NCBI GenBank assembly: GCA_014529385.2
Contig: CM043969.1
Coordinates: forward strand, 13,229,946 to 13,274,445
Source of the DNA: Adiantum capillus-veneris
Taxonomy: Eukaryota > Streptophyta > Polypodiopsida > Polypodiales > Pteridaceae
Direction: 5' to 3'
Length of the DNA: 44,500 nucleotides
Positions within the stretch are counted from its first letter, which is position 1, and each line of letters opens with the position of its first letter. The notes below the pieces were generated by a model, which worked only from the letters and a program-made list of their open reading frames with translations, was not told the DNA's origin and did no database searches. Of the stretch, positions 30,671-41,195 are shown one piece after another. A program made the position numbers and the translations under genes.

Positions 30671-32036
30671 AACAACAACTTTGTTATGATGACTCCTGAG
30701 GAGGTTGAGCAAACCAAATACCAAGGGTATTTAAGGGATTGGATATTGGGACAAGGACCAGAAACAATTCCAAGAGATGAACACGATGGGAGATCATCTG
30801 AGAGTAATGTTAGGAAACCAGAAACCACCTCATCATTCACGAAGAAAATCGGGTGACACTAAGGCCAGTCCGGGGCTACATGAATCAGTATGTCCAATAG
30901 GCTAGTTTGAAGGACTCGGAAGAGGACCAACTGCCAGGGGACCGGGAGTTGAACCAAATAGACACGTCAGACCAGTCGATTTTCAGTAATGGGTTAAAAA
31001 ATACAGTGGATCAGGGGATCCATACAACCACTTAACAAGCTTTAAGCAAGTGCTAAGGGCAAAACATATATTCGATTTCCATACTCAGTTCGAGTGTTTG
31101 GAATGACATTAGAAGGAAAAGCATTGACATGGTTCCAAGACATTCCACTAAGGTCAATCATGGACTTGAACACATTAGCTCAAAGATTTGTACGTAGCTG
31201 CTTGTTCCAAAACGGGGATCAAACATAATACAGTAGCTCAAATCTACAGTTTAAACAGAAACATGGTGAATCTGTTAGGGATTGTGCAACTCGAATGAAA
31301 CAATACATTGTCAGATGCCCAGGGCTAGAGATAACTACAGAAGAATGACTCGTATCTTTGTTTCTAGAGGGTCTACAAAACAAATAACTTCATGCTATAC
31401 TCTATAGCAAGAAGCATACAACCCTAGAAGAGTGTGTTCCAGATGCTATTGACTTAGGAGACAATTGTGGTATTTTCAACGAAGAAGGTGTCCCTAAGGA
31501 TAACCAAAGTGCGAAAACAACATCCACTAAACCAGCATAAGTGGGAACGGCTGCTGCAGCACCGCTTTCAGCCATAGAAGATATGATCAAAAGGATGAAC
31601 GACATGATAAACAACATGAAAAAATCACCTATGCACGGACCAGGACAAGGGATACCTCAACAGGGACAACCAATCAGGCCACAAAAATGGTGTGAAATCA
31701 AGGGTAAATAGACCAACCATGCGACCCACAAGTGCTACTTCCAACCAAAGTATGATGTGAGTGTTCAGTACGTGCCCATGAGGCCACAAGGACAACCCAT
31801 GTATAGATATCAACCTAATCTGGTCCAAGCTTAAAGACCACCGATGGGTATGGAAAGACCTCAACCCGTGTTGGGTCAGCAACCTCCGTATCTAGGACAT
31901 AATGCAGTGTCTGTAAAGTATGTACATGCATCTTGAACGAGCCAAAGATGAACAAGCATTAGTGCCTTTTACACCCTATCGTGAGCCTAGTCCATCTACA
32001 GTAATGGTAGAGGGAAATGGTATAATTCACATCCGC
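30671..32036 (+). pseudogene. Gag, second part (element C): Retrotrans_gag domain, damaged
   Basis: From 30671 the frame continues from the upstream gag (Asn-Asn-Asn-Phe-Val-Met-Met-Thr-Pro) to a stop at 30854. A frame from about 31100 reads Gly-Met-Thr-Leu-Glu-Gly-Lys-Ala-Leu-Thr-Trp-Phe, then Gln-Arg-Phe-Val and Phe-Lys-Gln-Lys-His-Gly-Glu-Ser-Val, then Leu-Phe-Leu-Glu-Gly-Leu. This is a classic Retrotrans_gag capsid domain. It holds several in-frame stops. Near 31690-31740 Trp-Cys-Glu-Ile and Asn-His-Ala-Thr-His-Lys-Cys look like a damaged zinc knuckle with one cysteine missing. A Pro/Gln-rich tail follows to about 31925. Confidence 0.8.
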
Positions 32037-33530
32037 CACTAGTGGAGGAACCGGTGGAAAGGGGAAAGGGGGAACAATCCCAGCACACTCCAAGCTTGCC
32101 TCTCTACAGGGATTAACCCGCACCCCTAACCACACAGAAACTCATACACATGCACACTTTCTACCAACCTTCACACCACAGACTCACCTACGAGAAATCA
32201 CGGCTACACACACTCGGCCATAACCGCAAACACTTTCGACAACCCATCATCCCACACTTGTACCTATCGATGCATACACTCATCCCAATTCTGTAAACAC
32301 ACTCACACAGGGAGGCGACACACGCCTCGACCACACACACAATAGCTCACTCAATCATTCTCTCCCTCCCTCTTTGCACACACTCACACACAAAACCCGG
32401 AGCCAACACTACCACGGGCGTACACCAAAAGACAAGACGGATGAGAAGACTAACATCGAACCATAAAGAAAACATGGACAAGCTCTGCATCATCACAAAG
32501 GTAGGTTACAATCGTGGTGTCGGTAGTACATAGGCCTCGAAGCACTCCGGTTTCCCTCCTCAATCCCTCCAAAAAACACCTTCAAGCGCTCCCAACTCGC
32601 CTTGGCATGTCATAGATTTTGGCCTTCTCCCCGGCCTATTAGCATCATCCCTTGCATGTGTCGAGAACACCAGCGAGCTTGAGAGGGCACTTCGATTCCT
32701 TCAAGAGAGCGGGAAGGCTCCCTTTCTTGCGTGTACTCAGCCCAAAGGGCTTCCCCTTCAGACGACTCTCTCTTGCAGTGCTACTTGGCCCTGTAAAACG
32801 GGCTGCAGCCTGTCATCCTTGTAAGCTGCGCCCCCTCCTTCCCTTGCAGTCCAGCCCTCGGCACCCCTTCTTCCCCCGGGTCTTCTCCTCCAACTCCTCT
32901 CCCTTAACTATGTTCGCTTTTCTGAAGCTCCCTGGCTTCACACTATGCTTGTCCAGGCCCTGGTGGCCCCTCATGAACACTCCCCGGCCTCCCTCCAATG
33001 CCTAGCGCTTTTTCTTCTGCCAGCGTACACCTGCTCACGACCCATTTGGCCTCTCCTCCTCCGCCACGTAACTGGCTGCCGCCCCTTAACTGGCGGCTCT
33101 GCCTTGCTCACGACCGAGCTGACTGCCACCTGGTGGCCCCCTTAAACTTGAGGTCTTTTATACTCCTCTGTACAACCCCCCCTTTGGCGGTGCATTCTCA
33201 TCCCTTCACAACACACCTCCTCCCCACCAACAACCATCCCCCCTCTCTGCAGCTCCCTCCTCCTCCTGCCACCCTCCTTTTTCTGCTATTGCATATGGCA
33301 CCCCGCCATGTGCTATCCAGGTCCCTTGCATGCTGTGTACCACTTGGCCGACCTGCCCCTTCAAGCAGCTCCCCGCACGCTGCATGTCTCCACGCGCTTT
33401 CAAACCCCTCACCTTCTATCTGCAGTGACGCCATCCTGCATGCAGCACTGTCCGTTTTTTACAAGTTAAGCTTTAACAAATTTTGGGTTTTGCCTCCTTT
33501 CACACGCCATCTATAGTCGACTTTAGGCGA
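32037..33530. other. AC- and CT-rich stretch without a recognisable gene
   Basis: The region starts abruptly where gag homology ends, with CACTAGTGGAGG at 32037 and a purine-rich tract to about 32073. Then comes ACACAC-rich (to about 32400) and CCTCC-rich sequence. Plus-strand open frames at 32652-33005 and 32998-33516 are Pro/Ser/Arg-rich with no domain and look like composition effects. The GC content is clearly higher than in the neighbouring retroelements, so this is DNA of another origin, possibly a non-autonomous element or old host sequence. Confidence 0.4.
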
Positions 33531-34442
33531 TTAAAAAAAACTTCTTGTCAACTTAGTTTTGCATTGCTCGCTTGCTGACACTATTCACTATGGTGAAGAA
33601 AACTTATCCTCCTACCCCAATCGATCTCACATCACATGATGGCCGTAAAAAAAAGGCTCCTCTTGTATTGTCCACGGTCGTTGGCCAACAATCGGATATA
33701 GCTCTTTGCACAATAGATCTCTGACCAAAAGCACCACACCAAGAGTGATATGACTGCTATGTCACCCACTTTGAGAGTCGCCAAATAATGACCTTCAAGC
33801 TCGCAAAAACTTTGAACTTGCCCAGCTTTAGCACCCGTTCTGCATACACCATGGCACCACCACTTAGGGTGTTGTACTTGTAAACCTGTAAGCCATCCAT
33901 GCATGTAGCTCTTGACAGAATAACCCTTCAAAAACCTGTACACATGAACCTTCTTCACACATAAAACAAGCCTGTACACCTTGCAAACCTTTTACATCAT
34001 CTATTTCCTAGCCATCGGCTAGAGAGCCACCATAGCATGATTGTCTTCAAACAAGATAACCTGTAGCAATCGGCATAGAGGCACTTGCATTAGGAAATTT
34101 CAGAGGTCATTAGGAGGACCATATGAAGAGAGAGAAAAATAGAGCGCGTCCAATGAGCAGGAGGGCTACGCTACGTAGGAAAGTACATGGAAAGACTCAA
34201 AAAATAGGAAAATAGCCTAAAAACTTTCACGAATCTAGGATTGTGGCATCGTAACTTCCTTGCTTTTACCGAGCTGTTAGGTGCTTGCCAGTGGTCCCAC
34301 TGCTGATATTCTCTTATGGTCATTAACGTACTGGAGGGTGACCATTAAGCCCGCACAAGATATTGGAATTCTAAAACACTTTCCCTCCATTAGAATGCTT
34401 TCAAAGTGAATCTCCCTCCACTAAAGCTTTTCTCTGAGAGCT
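33531..34442. other. Unassigned sequence upstream of the split host gene
   Basis: A minus-strand frame of 115 codons (33979-33632) has no domain I know. The last 150 bases before 34443 contain C/T-rich boxes (TTCCCTCC, TCTCCCTCC) typical of plant core promoters and 5' leaders. I see no clear TATA box. Confidence 0.35.
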
Positions 34443-34821
34443 ATGGCTTCCACATCTTCTCGCCCAAGAAGCTCTTGGTGTTTACTGTCTCTCACACCAA
34501 CAACCAACAGCTGCACTTTGCCTAGAAGGCCAAGTAGTAGCATATCCTCAATTACAATATCAACTTCAATAAGTGCAGAGAACCAATGGGTTGGACAAAG
34601 GATAAACAAAGGTTCATGGGTCCTCATGCAACCAAGAAGACCCAAGAGGTCTAGTGGTATCAATGTTTACCGCTCAGCATGGAAGGCCAGAGTGTTGGAT
34701 TTCAAAGTTGAAATCGGCAAAAGATCTGTAAAGGAAGTTCTTGTCTAGCATGTGTTTATCCATCCAAACATGATAGCAAACGGTGGAAATGTATCAGATA
34801 TACATCAACCACGTTGCAATT
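34443..34821 (+). pseudogene. Split host gene, exon 1 (plastid-targeting-like N-terminus, one stop)
   Basis: The ATG at 34443 has a good plant context (GCT ATG GCT). The first 45 or so residues are rich in Ser, Thr and Arg with few acids (Met-Ala-Ser-Thr-Ser-Ser-Arg-Pro), as in chloroplast transit peptides. A basic segment follows (Arg-Arg-Pro-Lys-Arg-Ser-Ser) and then Trp-Lys-Ala-Arg-Val. The frame has a TAG at 34746-34748, one C-to-T step from CAG. Beyond it the same frame stays open to a consensus donor GTAAGT at 34822 and joins exon 2 in phase. I do not recognise the protein family. It is called a pseudogene because of this stop and the CACTA insertion downstream. Confidence 0.5.
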
Positions 34822-34846
34822 GTAAGTACTCTTGACATCTGAACTT

Positions 34847-35050
34847 CATTTGATTTGTCATTTCACTTATTGATACTCTCATTATAACTTTTCTTATATA
34901 TTTTGCAACGTTTATCCCTCTTCTTATGAGCAATGTCTCCATTCTTCACAGCTCAACTACATTAGATTTGTCATTTTTACTTATTGATACTCTTAGTTTA
35001 ACTCTTGTTATATATATTGCAGATGTTTATCCCTCTTCTTATGAGCAATG
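34847..35050 (+). repeat. Duplicated intron end plus exon start in the split gene
   Basis: Two copies, 34847-34935 and 34960-35050, share the intron tail (ATTTGTCATTT, TTATTGATACTC) and the start of the next exon (TTTATCCCTCTTCTTATGAG). The upstream copy has TTGCAA and the downstream copy TTGCAG at the splice acceptor. Only the second keeps the AG. Confidence 0.9.
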
Positions 35051-35368
35051 GGAGCCTGTGGAGTGCATAATAGGCCTCTTCCACATTGGTTCTCTACAGT
35101 ATTCAGGGAGGAGCAGCAAAAGCCTGGCTGATGAAGGAATATTTTTCTATGACCACTTCTACCAACTTAGCTCAGGGAATAAGAATGGCATGTTGGTGAA
35201 ACTACCTCTACCAACCGATTGGAACACTGTGGACTGGCCAGTTCCCGAGGAAACAATGGTGGAGGCAATGCGAAGTAAGCTCTACAAGGATATACAGAGG
35301 TCTCTACGTAGCTCTATTCCCACCAAACTGGTTAGAATTGCAAACTCTGTCCTGCTACACTCTTCATA
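35023..35368 (+). pseudogene. Split host gene, exon 2, cut by the CACTA element
   Basis: The acceptor AG at 35021-35022 opens an exon whose first two bases complete a codon left by exon 1. The frame runs Val-Tyr-Pro-Ser-Ser-Tyr-Glu-Gln-Trp-Glu-Pro-Val-Glu-Cys and contains Pro-Thr-Asp-Trp-Asn-Thr-Val-Asp-Trp-Pro-Val-Pro-Glu-Glu. It is open up to the CACTA insertion at 35368. Its regular amino-acid make-up, compared with the simple repeats around it, argues for a genuine exon. The family is not recognised. Confidence 0.55.
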
Positions 35369-35391
35369 CACTACAAGAGGCTCTTCATATT

Positions 35392-35524
35392 AGCGACGCT
35401 CACACAGCGACGCTCAAAAAAAAAATTCCCGGCGTCGCTATGAGCGTCGCTATAAGCGTCGCAAATTTCTTTGTAAATTTGCGACGCTCATAGCGACGCT
35501 TATAGCGACGCTCATAGCGACGCC
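35392..35524. repeat. Left subterminal repeat cluster with a large hairpin
   Basis: Units of the 12-bp type TAGCGACGCTCA and its reverse complement form an inverted repeat: arm 35431-35468 (38 bp), loop 35469-35474, arm 35475-35524. The right arm carries one extra 12-bp unit. Subterminal repeats of this kind are the binding sites of TNPA-type proteins in En/Spm. The role here is inferred from position and from the matching cluster at the other end. Confidence 0.9.
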
Positions 35525-35611
35525 GGTTGGGGTAAAAAAATAACCGAGCGCGCCCAAAAACTCAGATCTCAGATCTGAGTTTTTCGGCGCCCTCAAGCAA
35601 GGAGCAGGTAA

Positions 35612-35647
<36 letters not shown>

Positions 35648-35651
35648 CTCT

Positions 35652-35706
<55 letters not shown>

Positions 35707-35824
35707 AGAGGAAGGAGAGCCAGGTATGCTCCTTCCCTCTCCTCATTCTCATGTTCCCTTCCCCTCTTTCTCTCTCCCTCTCTCTCTCTCTCACACACAC
35801 ACATATACACACAGACATAGTGTT

Positions 35825-35862
<38 letters not shown>

Positions 35863-35912
35863 AACAAAAACAAAAATGCACACACACATACATAAACAAG
35901 AATGCACACACA

Positions 35913-36098
35913 CATTGAGAGAGAAAAAGAGAGAGAGAGCATGCATAAACAAAAAACGCACGCATTGAGAGAGGAAAAGAGAGAGAGAACATGCATAAAC
36001 AAAAAACACACACATTGAGAGAGGAAAAGAGAGAGAAAACATGCATATGATCCAAACAAACGCACACACATTGAGAGAGAAAGAGAGAGAAACTAATT
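35913..36098. repeat. Minisatellite, about 50-bp unit, four copies
   Basis: Units begin CATTGAGAGAG at 35913, 35963, 36013 and 36069. Most contain CATGCATAAACAAAAAAC-like sequence before the next unit. The first two periods are 50 bases and the last is 56. Confidence 0.85.
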
Positions 36099-37025
36099 TA
36101 ACGTCGTAGGAAACTAATTAAAATTAAAAGACCTAAAGATCTAGCCGACGAGGAGTTGAACTCAAGACCTATTATTCAAGAGGGAAATGGCATAATCAAT
36201 CTATCATACTTGGCATGGGTGATAGAAAGGTTATACCATTTATCTCTTTTTATTGGCACACACATCCACACACGCACACACACACAAGAAGAAGAGAGTT
36301 ATAACGTCGTAGGAAACTATCTTAAAAGACGTTAAAGATTAGGTTATATGTAGACTTACATTAAATTAAATTTAGGTTTATTTTTAACTAGATTTACGTT
36401 TATTTAAGCTAGATTTAGATTTACGTTATATTAGATTAGATTTAGGTCTCCATAGACTGCGATGCCTGCATGAAGCGGGTGAAGAAAGCCCTCAATGGAA
36501 TATAGGTATTGTGTGCTGCCTTCACTCATGGTGGGCTCCGTCGATCCAAAAGTACTGGTGAAATGTCTTCAGAAGATAGGGAAGAAGGTGGATCTTCAGG
36601 GCAGCAAGAGTCACTACATCCCCGACACAATGACCATCTAGACAACCTCTAGTCATTAGACTTACGTTAAATTAGATTTAGCTTTATTTTTAGTTAGATT
36701 TACGTTTATTTAGATTTACGCTTATTTACGTTAGATCGAGTCCACGCAAGAATTACTTACGGTTTAGGGTTTAGAGTTAGACGAACAGTGAAAAGATCTA
36801 CTGTGAAAAGATGTTAAGATGAAGTGAAGTGCTACAGCTAGAGAAGAGGCAAAGGGGTTTTGTCCACTACATGCAGTATCATGTAGACGTGGGTGTGTAG
36901 ATTTTTTGTACCCACAAATATAGGTATTGACCAATAAAGACGAGATTATAACCCGGTGGTTCTGATCTCCGTGCACCTCTAGACCGAGGTGTGCGGGGAT
37001 TGGACATGACTAGAGAATGTGAGGT

Positions 37026-37029
<4 letters not shown>

Positions 37030-37109
<80 letters not shown>
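37030..37109. repeat. (GA)n microsatellite in the CACTA leader
   Basis: This is a GA run with one interruption near 37081, ending 65 bases before the transposase ATG. Confidence 0.97.
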
Positions 37110-39322
37110 TAAGACGAAGAATGCCAATAGAATATTAAATTTGTTGTCCAGGTTATAAGTTTTTTATCCTCATTATGAGTAGCGACGAGGATGTGGGACC
37201 GTCCAACCGAAACACCTATCTCTCAACGAGGGTCTTATGTCCTTGTAATCAATGCAAGCATGCTGTGCGACGGACAAGACGTGTTTCTTTGCAGCACGTT
37301 CGTGAATTTGGCGAGTTCGATCCATCTATTATAGATCGAGTTGTTGCCAATTATAACTCGTCGGACTCTGACGCTGGCCAACAAGCAGCAATCTTGCAAC
37401 CCAATAGACGTGTTCGCAGGCGCTTTGGTCAAGCAGCATATGTGAGGCCACAAGATGTAGCCTCTGACAGCTCGGGGGATGATCATGCAGAGCACATTCC
37501 CAACGAAGCAATGTTTGAGCCCGAGATTGATGAAATGATCGAGACGATCATGGATTCAGAAAGGCTTATCTATGATGATATGAAAAGTGAAGCCGATACG
37601 CCATTGTATAATGGAGCATGTATGTCTAGATTGAAAGCACTCCTGGTTCTTCTCAACATGCAGGCAAAGTTTGGATGGAGTGACACTAGCGTCACAGCGC
37701 TTTTCAGGTGATCTATTACAATTAGTTTACTTTAATAGAACTCTAAATGTACAATGATCTGATAGATTTTTACACGACTGTATCATATTTTTATGTTGTG
37801 TAGATTGCTGAAAGAGCACATACTACCAACTGACAATGTGATGCCAGATTCCCGAGATGAAGCAAGAAAGATTTTGCGAAACTTGGGATGGATTACAATT
37901 CTATCCACGCTTGTCCTAATGACTCCATTCTTTTCAGAGGGGAATACACAGACACATGGAGAAGTGTCCGAAATGTGATTCCGAAAGATATCGAGTAGAT
38001 CTCCACGGACACAAAAATTCCACAAAAGGTTTTGCGACATTTTCCTCTGCTTCCTCGCAGCATCAAGCATTTCTTCGAATGTAAGTCCATGGCCGCCCTA
38101 GCATCATGGCATGAGGAGAATAAATCTTCGGATGGTGTGCTACGAATTCCTGCAGATTGCGCAGCCTGGAAACATATAGATGGAACATGGTCGGATTTTG
38201 CCAGGGAAGCTCGAAATTTGCGCTTAGGCCTGGCTATGGATGGCGTAAATCCATTTGGTCAAAGATCAACATCTTACAGTGTATGGCCCATTGTCATCGT
38301 CAACTACAATATTCCCCCGTGTTGACTAGACTACGAAGAAGGGCACCTATGGCTAAGCTTGATTGTGCCAGGGCGATATAAAGTGGGGAATATGGATGTG
38401 TATCTTCGTCCACTATTGGAAGAGCTACAACAATTGTGGATTGGCATAGAGGTGGTGGATATGAGCCGACACACAGGACGAGGGAATGCTTTGATCAGAG
38501 CATTCTAATGTGGACCATGCATGACTATCCCGGGCTAACAGAATGCTCAGGTGATCTATTGACACTCCTCACTCAGACACTGTAAATATTGTTTTTTCCC
38601 ATAGTTGATCTATTATCATGTGTATACATGCAGGGCTTCAAACAAGCGGATATAGAGCATGTGTCACATGTGGACCTAGACTGAATGCACGTAGGGCACC
38701 CTCACTGAAGAAGCAAATCTACGAAGGTCATCAAGCGTATCTTCCGAGAATCATGTGTTACGCGACGGCTTTTTGGGAAGAGAGCCACCAAGGATGTCTG
38801 CACAGCATGGTTAGAGCAGAAGAGAATATGCGATGACGGATTGCCTCCAGGTGAAGAGACTACTCTTGATGAGTACTGATTACGCTACTGGCGACACCGA
38901 CTCGATCCGACTCAACTATCACTTGCTCGATCCAATGCACATATTCAAGAATGTGGGTAATCTACTATGGGACCATTTGACGGCAAGGCAAGAAAGATTC
39001 TTTGGGAGCCAAGTTGACCTTAGAAATGTGGATCGTATGAGCAATATTGGCCGCAAACAGCGTCTGATGGATGATAAAACTCTCTAAAGCACCATGGATT
39101 TTCACAGTAGCCCAAGAACGCAAAGTAAAAGAGGCCATTCGATCTTTGCGGACCCCCACTGGCGTAATGCACTCGCTCCCGAACGTGTTTTACTAAAGAA
39201 GGAAAGCTTACCGGTTTGAAGTCACACGATTGGCATAAAATGTGTCAGGTACGTTCATAGTGGTCTTTAATATCATTGCATAAAATGTGGACTTTAATAT
39301 CATTGCTGCACATACTTTACAG

Positions 39323-40090
39323 TTTATTTTACCAGTTGCCATTGAGGGATGTTTGTGTCTCTCATCACATCCGTACACAATCTACAAACTTGCAAAGCTG
39401 GTGCAATGGATCTCACAAAAGGAGATCAACGTAGACTCCATACCATTCGCCAAACTAAATGTTGCGGAGCTTGTGTGCATGTTTGAGAAACATTTTCCTA
39501 CTACCATGCTAACCATTCAGGTGCATCTTCTTGTTCACATAGTTGATGAGGTGGAAATAGTTGGCACAGTTCATTCCAGATGGATGTTCTTCTTAGAGCG
39601 TTTCATGAAAACGCTTAAGGCATATGTGCGTCAAAAGGCACATCCGGAGGGTAGCATGGCAGAAGGTTGGTTGGTATCAGAGTCCTTAGTGTACATTGTA
39701 GAGTGGCTAGACGGATTTGATAAAGCCCGGGACACGCTATGGCGAACCATAGATGATGAGCGCATATCTGGGATTGTCATGTGAAATCTCGGTGTTGAGA
39801 AGAAGATGACGGAAGATCTAGAGGCTAAAATCAACCGATTTTGCATGCTTCACAATCCAGTGATGCAAAAGTGGATTTCACAATATGAGGATGCAAAGCA
39901 AGAGCGACAAAGGGCACGAATCGAGTGGAGACGGGGAAGACGACCACCGATGCACTATCCAGCGGTTCTGGAGAGCCTACCAACCTTCATGAGCTTAAGA
40001 TGGTTGCACAACCAATTGAAAAGCGCACAACAATGCGGTGACGAAGTGACTGAAGAAGAGTGGGAGTACTCTCGGGGTTGCGCGACCAAG
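39323..40090 (+). pseudogene. Exon 4 of the CACTA transposase: DUF4218-like domain
   Basis: The exon starts after a TTTACAG acceptor with Phe-Ile-Leu-Pro-Val-Ala-Ile-Glu-Gly. The centre reads Ala-Glu-Leu-Val-Cys-Met-Phe-Glu-Lys-His-Phe-Pro, then Val-His-Leu-Leu-Val-His-Ile-Val, then Arg-Trp-Met-Phe-Phe-Leu-Glu-Arg-Phe-Met-Lys. These are hallmarks of DUF4218, which follows the catalytic region in plant CACTA transposases. A TGA at 39782-39784 interrupts an otherwise open exon. The frame resumes at 39806 and the donor GTAAGT is at 40091. Confidence 0.85.
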
Positions 40091-40170
40091 GTAAGTTTGC
40101 AATGTACGACTAGCAAGTGACTTTATTTATAAACGTTTGAACGGCCACTCATAATCTTTGTTCGTTGTAG

Positions 40171-40923
40171 TATAAGTCATACACAGCAGCATGGTGTAAA
40201 GGTCGACATTTTAGGGTGGAATGAATCGACAAAAAGCGTTTTACTCAAGATTGTGGAATCATGGCAAAATTTGAACAGTCTAGTCGACGACGTTCCTCTG
40301 ATGCAGATCCTGTGGTGGCGGAACTCACTTACTTCGGCACGCTGCAAGAGATTTTGAGGATCGATTACAGAGGATTTTTTGTCGACTTGTTCGACGTGCA
40401 ATGGTTCAAGATAATCATGGAGGGTCGCAACGCTACTGTGCGTAGAGGAGAGTCTGGTTTTCTTGAGGTGGATTCTACTAGGAAATGGACTGACCTAAGA
40501 GACACTTTCGTACTACCCGAGCATTGTGAACAAGTAAGTATATAAATAGTTAACATCCCCCTTTTACAAGTTATGTGCTTGAAAGCTCTCATGCAAGTTA
40601 TGTGGCTCTTGCAGGTAATATTTCATCCTACAAAGTCTACATCAAACTGGTGGTACGTCATAGAGGTAGCCCCTCGTAGTGCAAGGACGTATGAAGGCTA
40701 CCATGTGCCAATCACAACGACATCAATGGAGGAGATCAGAGAAGATGCTCAATCAGAAGCCGCTGCGGTGGTGCCAGACGAGCATCAAGATGCTACTACT
40801 CTATATGGGGTGCATGCAGAGGAGCTACAAAATGAAACAGAGGATATGTGTTTAAACGGAGAGCTCTATATAGATATAGGAAGTTATGCTGAGTTATGCA
40901 AGGATACGAGAGAGATCTCTTAA
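40171..40923 (+). pseudogene. Exons 5-6 of the CACTA transposase: DUF4216-like domain
   Basis: Tyr-Phe-Gly-Thr-Leu-Gln-Glu-Ile and Phe-Asp-Val-Gln-Trp-Phe, followed by Asp-Thr-Phe-Val-Leu-Pro-Glu-His-Cys-Glu-Gln, lead to a donor at 40534. After an 81-base intron, exon 6 (from 40615) continues Val-Ile-Phe-His-Pro-Thr-Lys and Trp-Trp-Tyr-Val-Ile-Glu-Val-Ala-Pro-Arg, as in DUF4216. An acidic tail ends at the TAA at 40921-40923, the natural stop. The splice is in phase. Confidence 0.85.
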
Positions 40924-41195
40924 AGCCACAAATATTGTATTTGAACAATTTTGCTCCGTGTTGTAAAAGCTCTGGCTCTCTAAGTACCTTCCATGGTGTA
41001 TAACGCTCTTTTCTACTCGCGCTCACATCTTTTGATTGAAAATTCTGAGTTTTCGACTTGCCTCTTCTATCACTCGATTCATTGCGTCATTGTATTTATA
41101 TGCGTCATTACGTCATTGTATTTAATGGTCTTTGCATCATTGTCTACTCTATTCATTCAATATTAAGTTTAAATATTCGTGTGTTTAATGCAGGT

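Larger units (their letters stand above)
16269..32036 (+). mobile_element. Element C: Tat/Athila-type Ty3/gypsy element, 5' LTR to gag, split by nested copia elements
   Basis: The element begins with an LTR (16269-17146), a 2-base spacer and a primer-binding site of the tRNA-Asp type used by plant Athila/Tat elements. A leader of about 1.9 kb and gag follow. The gag is interrupted at 19786/30671 by copia element A, itself interrupted by B. Gag sequence resumes at 30671 and can be followed to about 32036, where recognisable homology stops. No protease, RT, integrase or 3' LTR of this element was found downstream in the window, so it is truncated or rearranged there. Confidence 0.8.
35525..37174 (+). 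other. CACTA 5' untranslated region with simple repeats
   Basis: No gene was seen. It contains (CT)n at 35615-35643, (AC)n at 35655-35702, GA tracts near 35828-35858, a minisatellite (35913-36098), direct repeats of TTAGATTTACGTTTATTT-like sequence at about 36353-36450 and 36657-36735, and a long (GA)n at 37030-37109. The phrase ACGTCGTAGGAAACTA occurs near 36101 and again near 36304. Confidence 0.7.
37175..40923 (+). pseudogene. CACTA transposase (TNPD/Tnp2 type), six exons, degenerate
   Basis: The exons I infer are 37175-37707, 37804-38550, 38634-39248, 39323-40090, 40171-40533 and 40615-40923, all with GT-AG introns of 74-96 bp. Exon 1 has Cys-Pro-Cys-Asn-Gln-Cys and ends in Gly-Trp-Ser-Asp-Thr-Ser. 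Exon 2 shows the Tnp2 block Asn-Leu-Arg-Leu-Gly-Leu-Ala-Met-Asp-Gly-Val-Asn-Pro-Phe-Gly and Asp-Val-Tyr-Leu-Arg-Pro-Leu. Exon 3 has Gly-Tyr-Arg-Ala-Cys-Val-Thr-Cys and Leu-Asp-Pro-Met-His-Ile-Phe-Lys-Asn. Exon 4 holds a DUF4218-like region (His-Leu-Leu-Val-His and Arg-Trp-Met). Exons 5 and 6 hold a DUF4216-like region. The protein would cut at the element ends. Two or more frameshifts (37.9-38.0 kb) and stops (38325, 38508, 38836, 39087) inactivate it. Several introns are clean, so splicing was once functional. Confidence 0.85.

Noticed and set aside
32652-33516. Two Pro/Ser/Arg-rich plus-strand frames of 117 and 172 codons
   Set aside because: The region is C-rich, overlapping minus-strand frames are equally open, and no domain or codon pattern was seen. 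Composition explains them.
33632-33979. 115-codon minus-strand frame
   Set aside because: There is no recognisable domain, no splice signals at its edges and no neighbours on that strand. Chance cannot be excluded.
35913-36098. Possible CRISPR-like array (regular repeats)
   Set aside because: Units are directly adjacent, GA-rich and without unique spacers, and the context is a plant transposon. It is a minisatellite.
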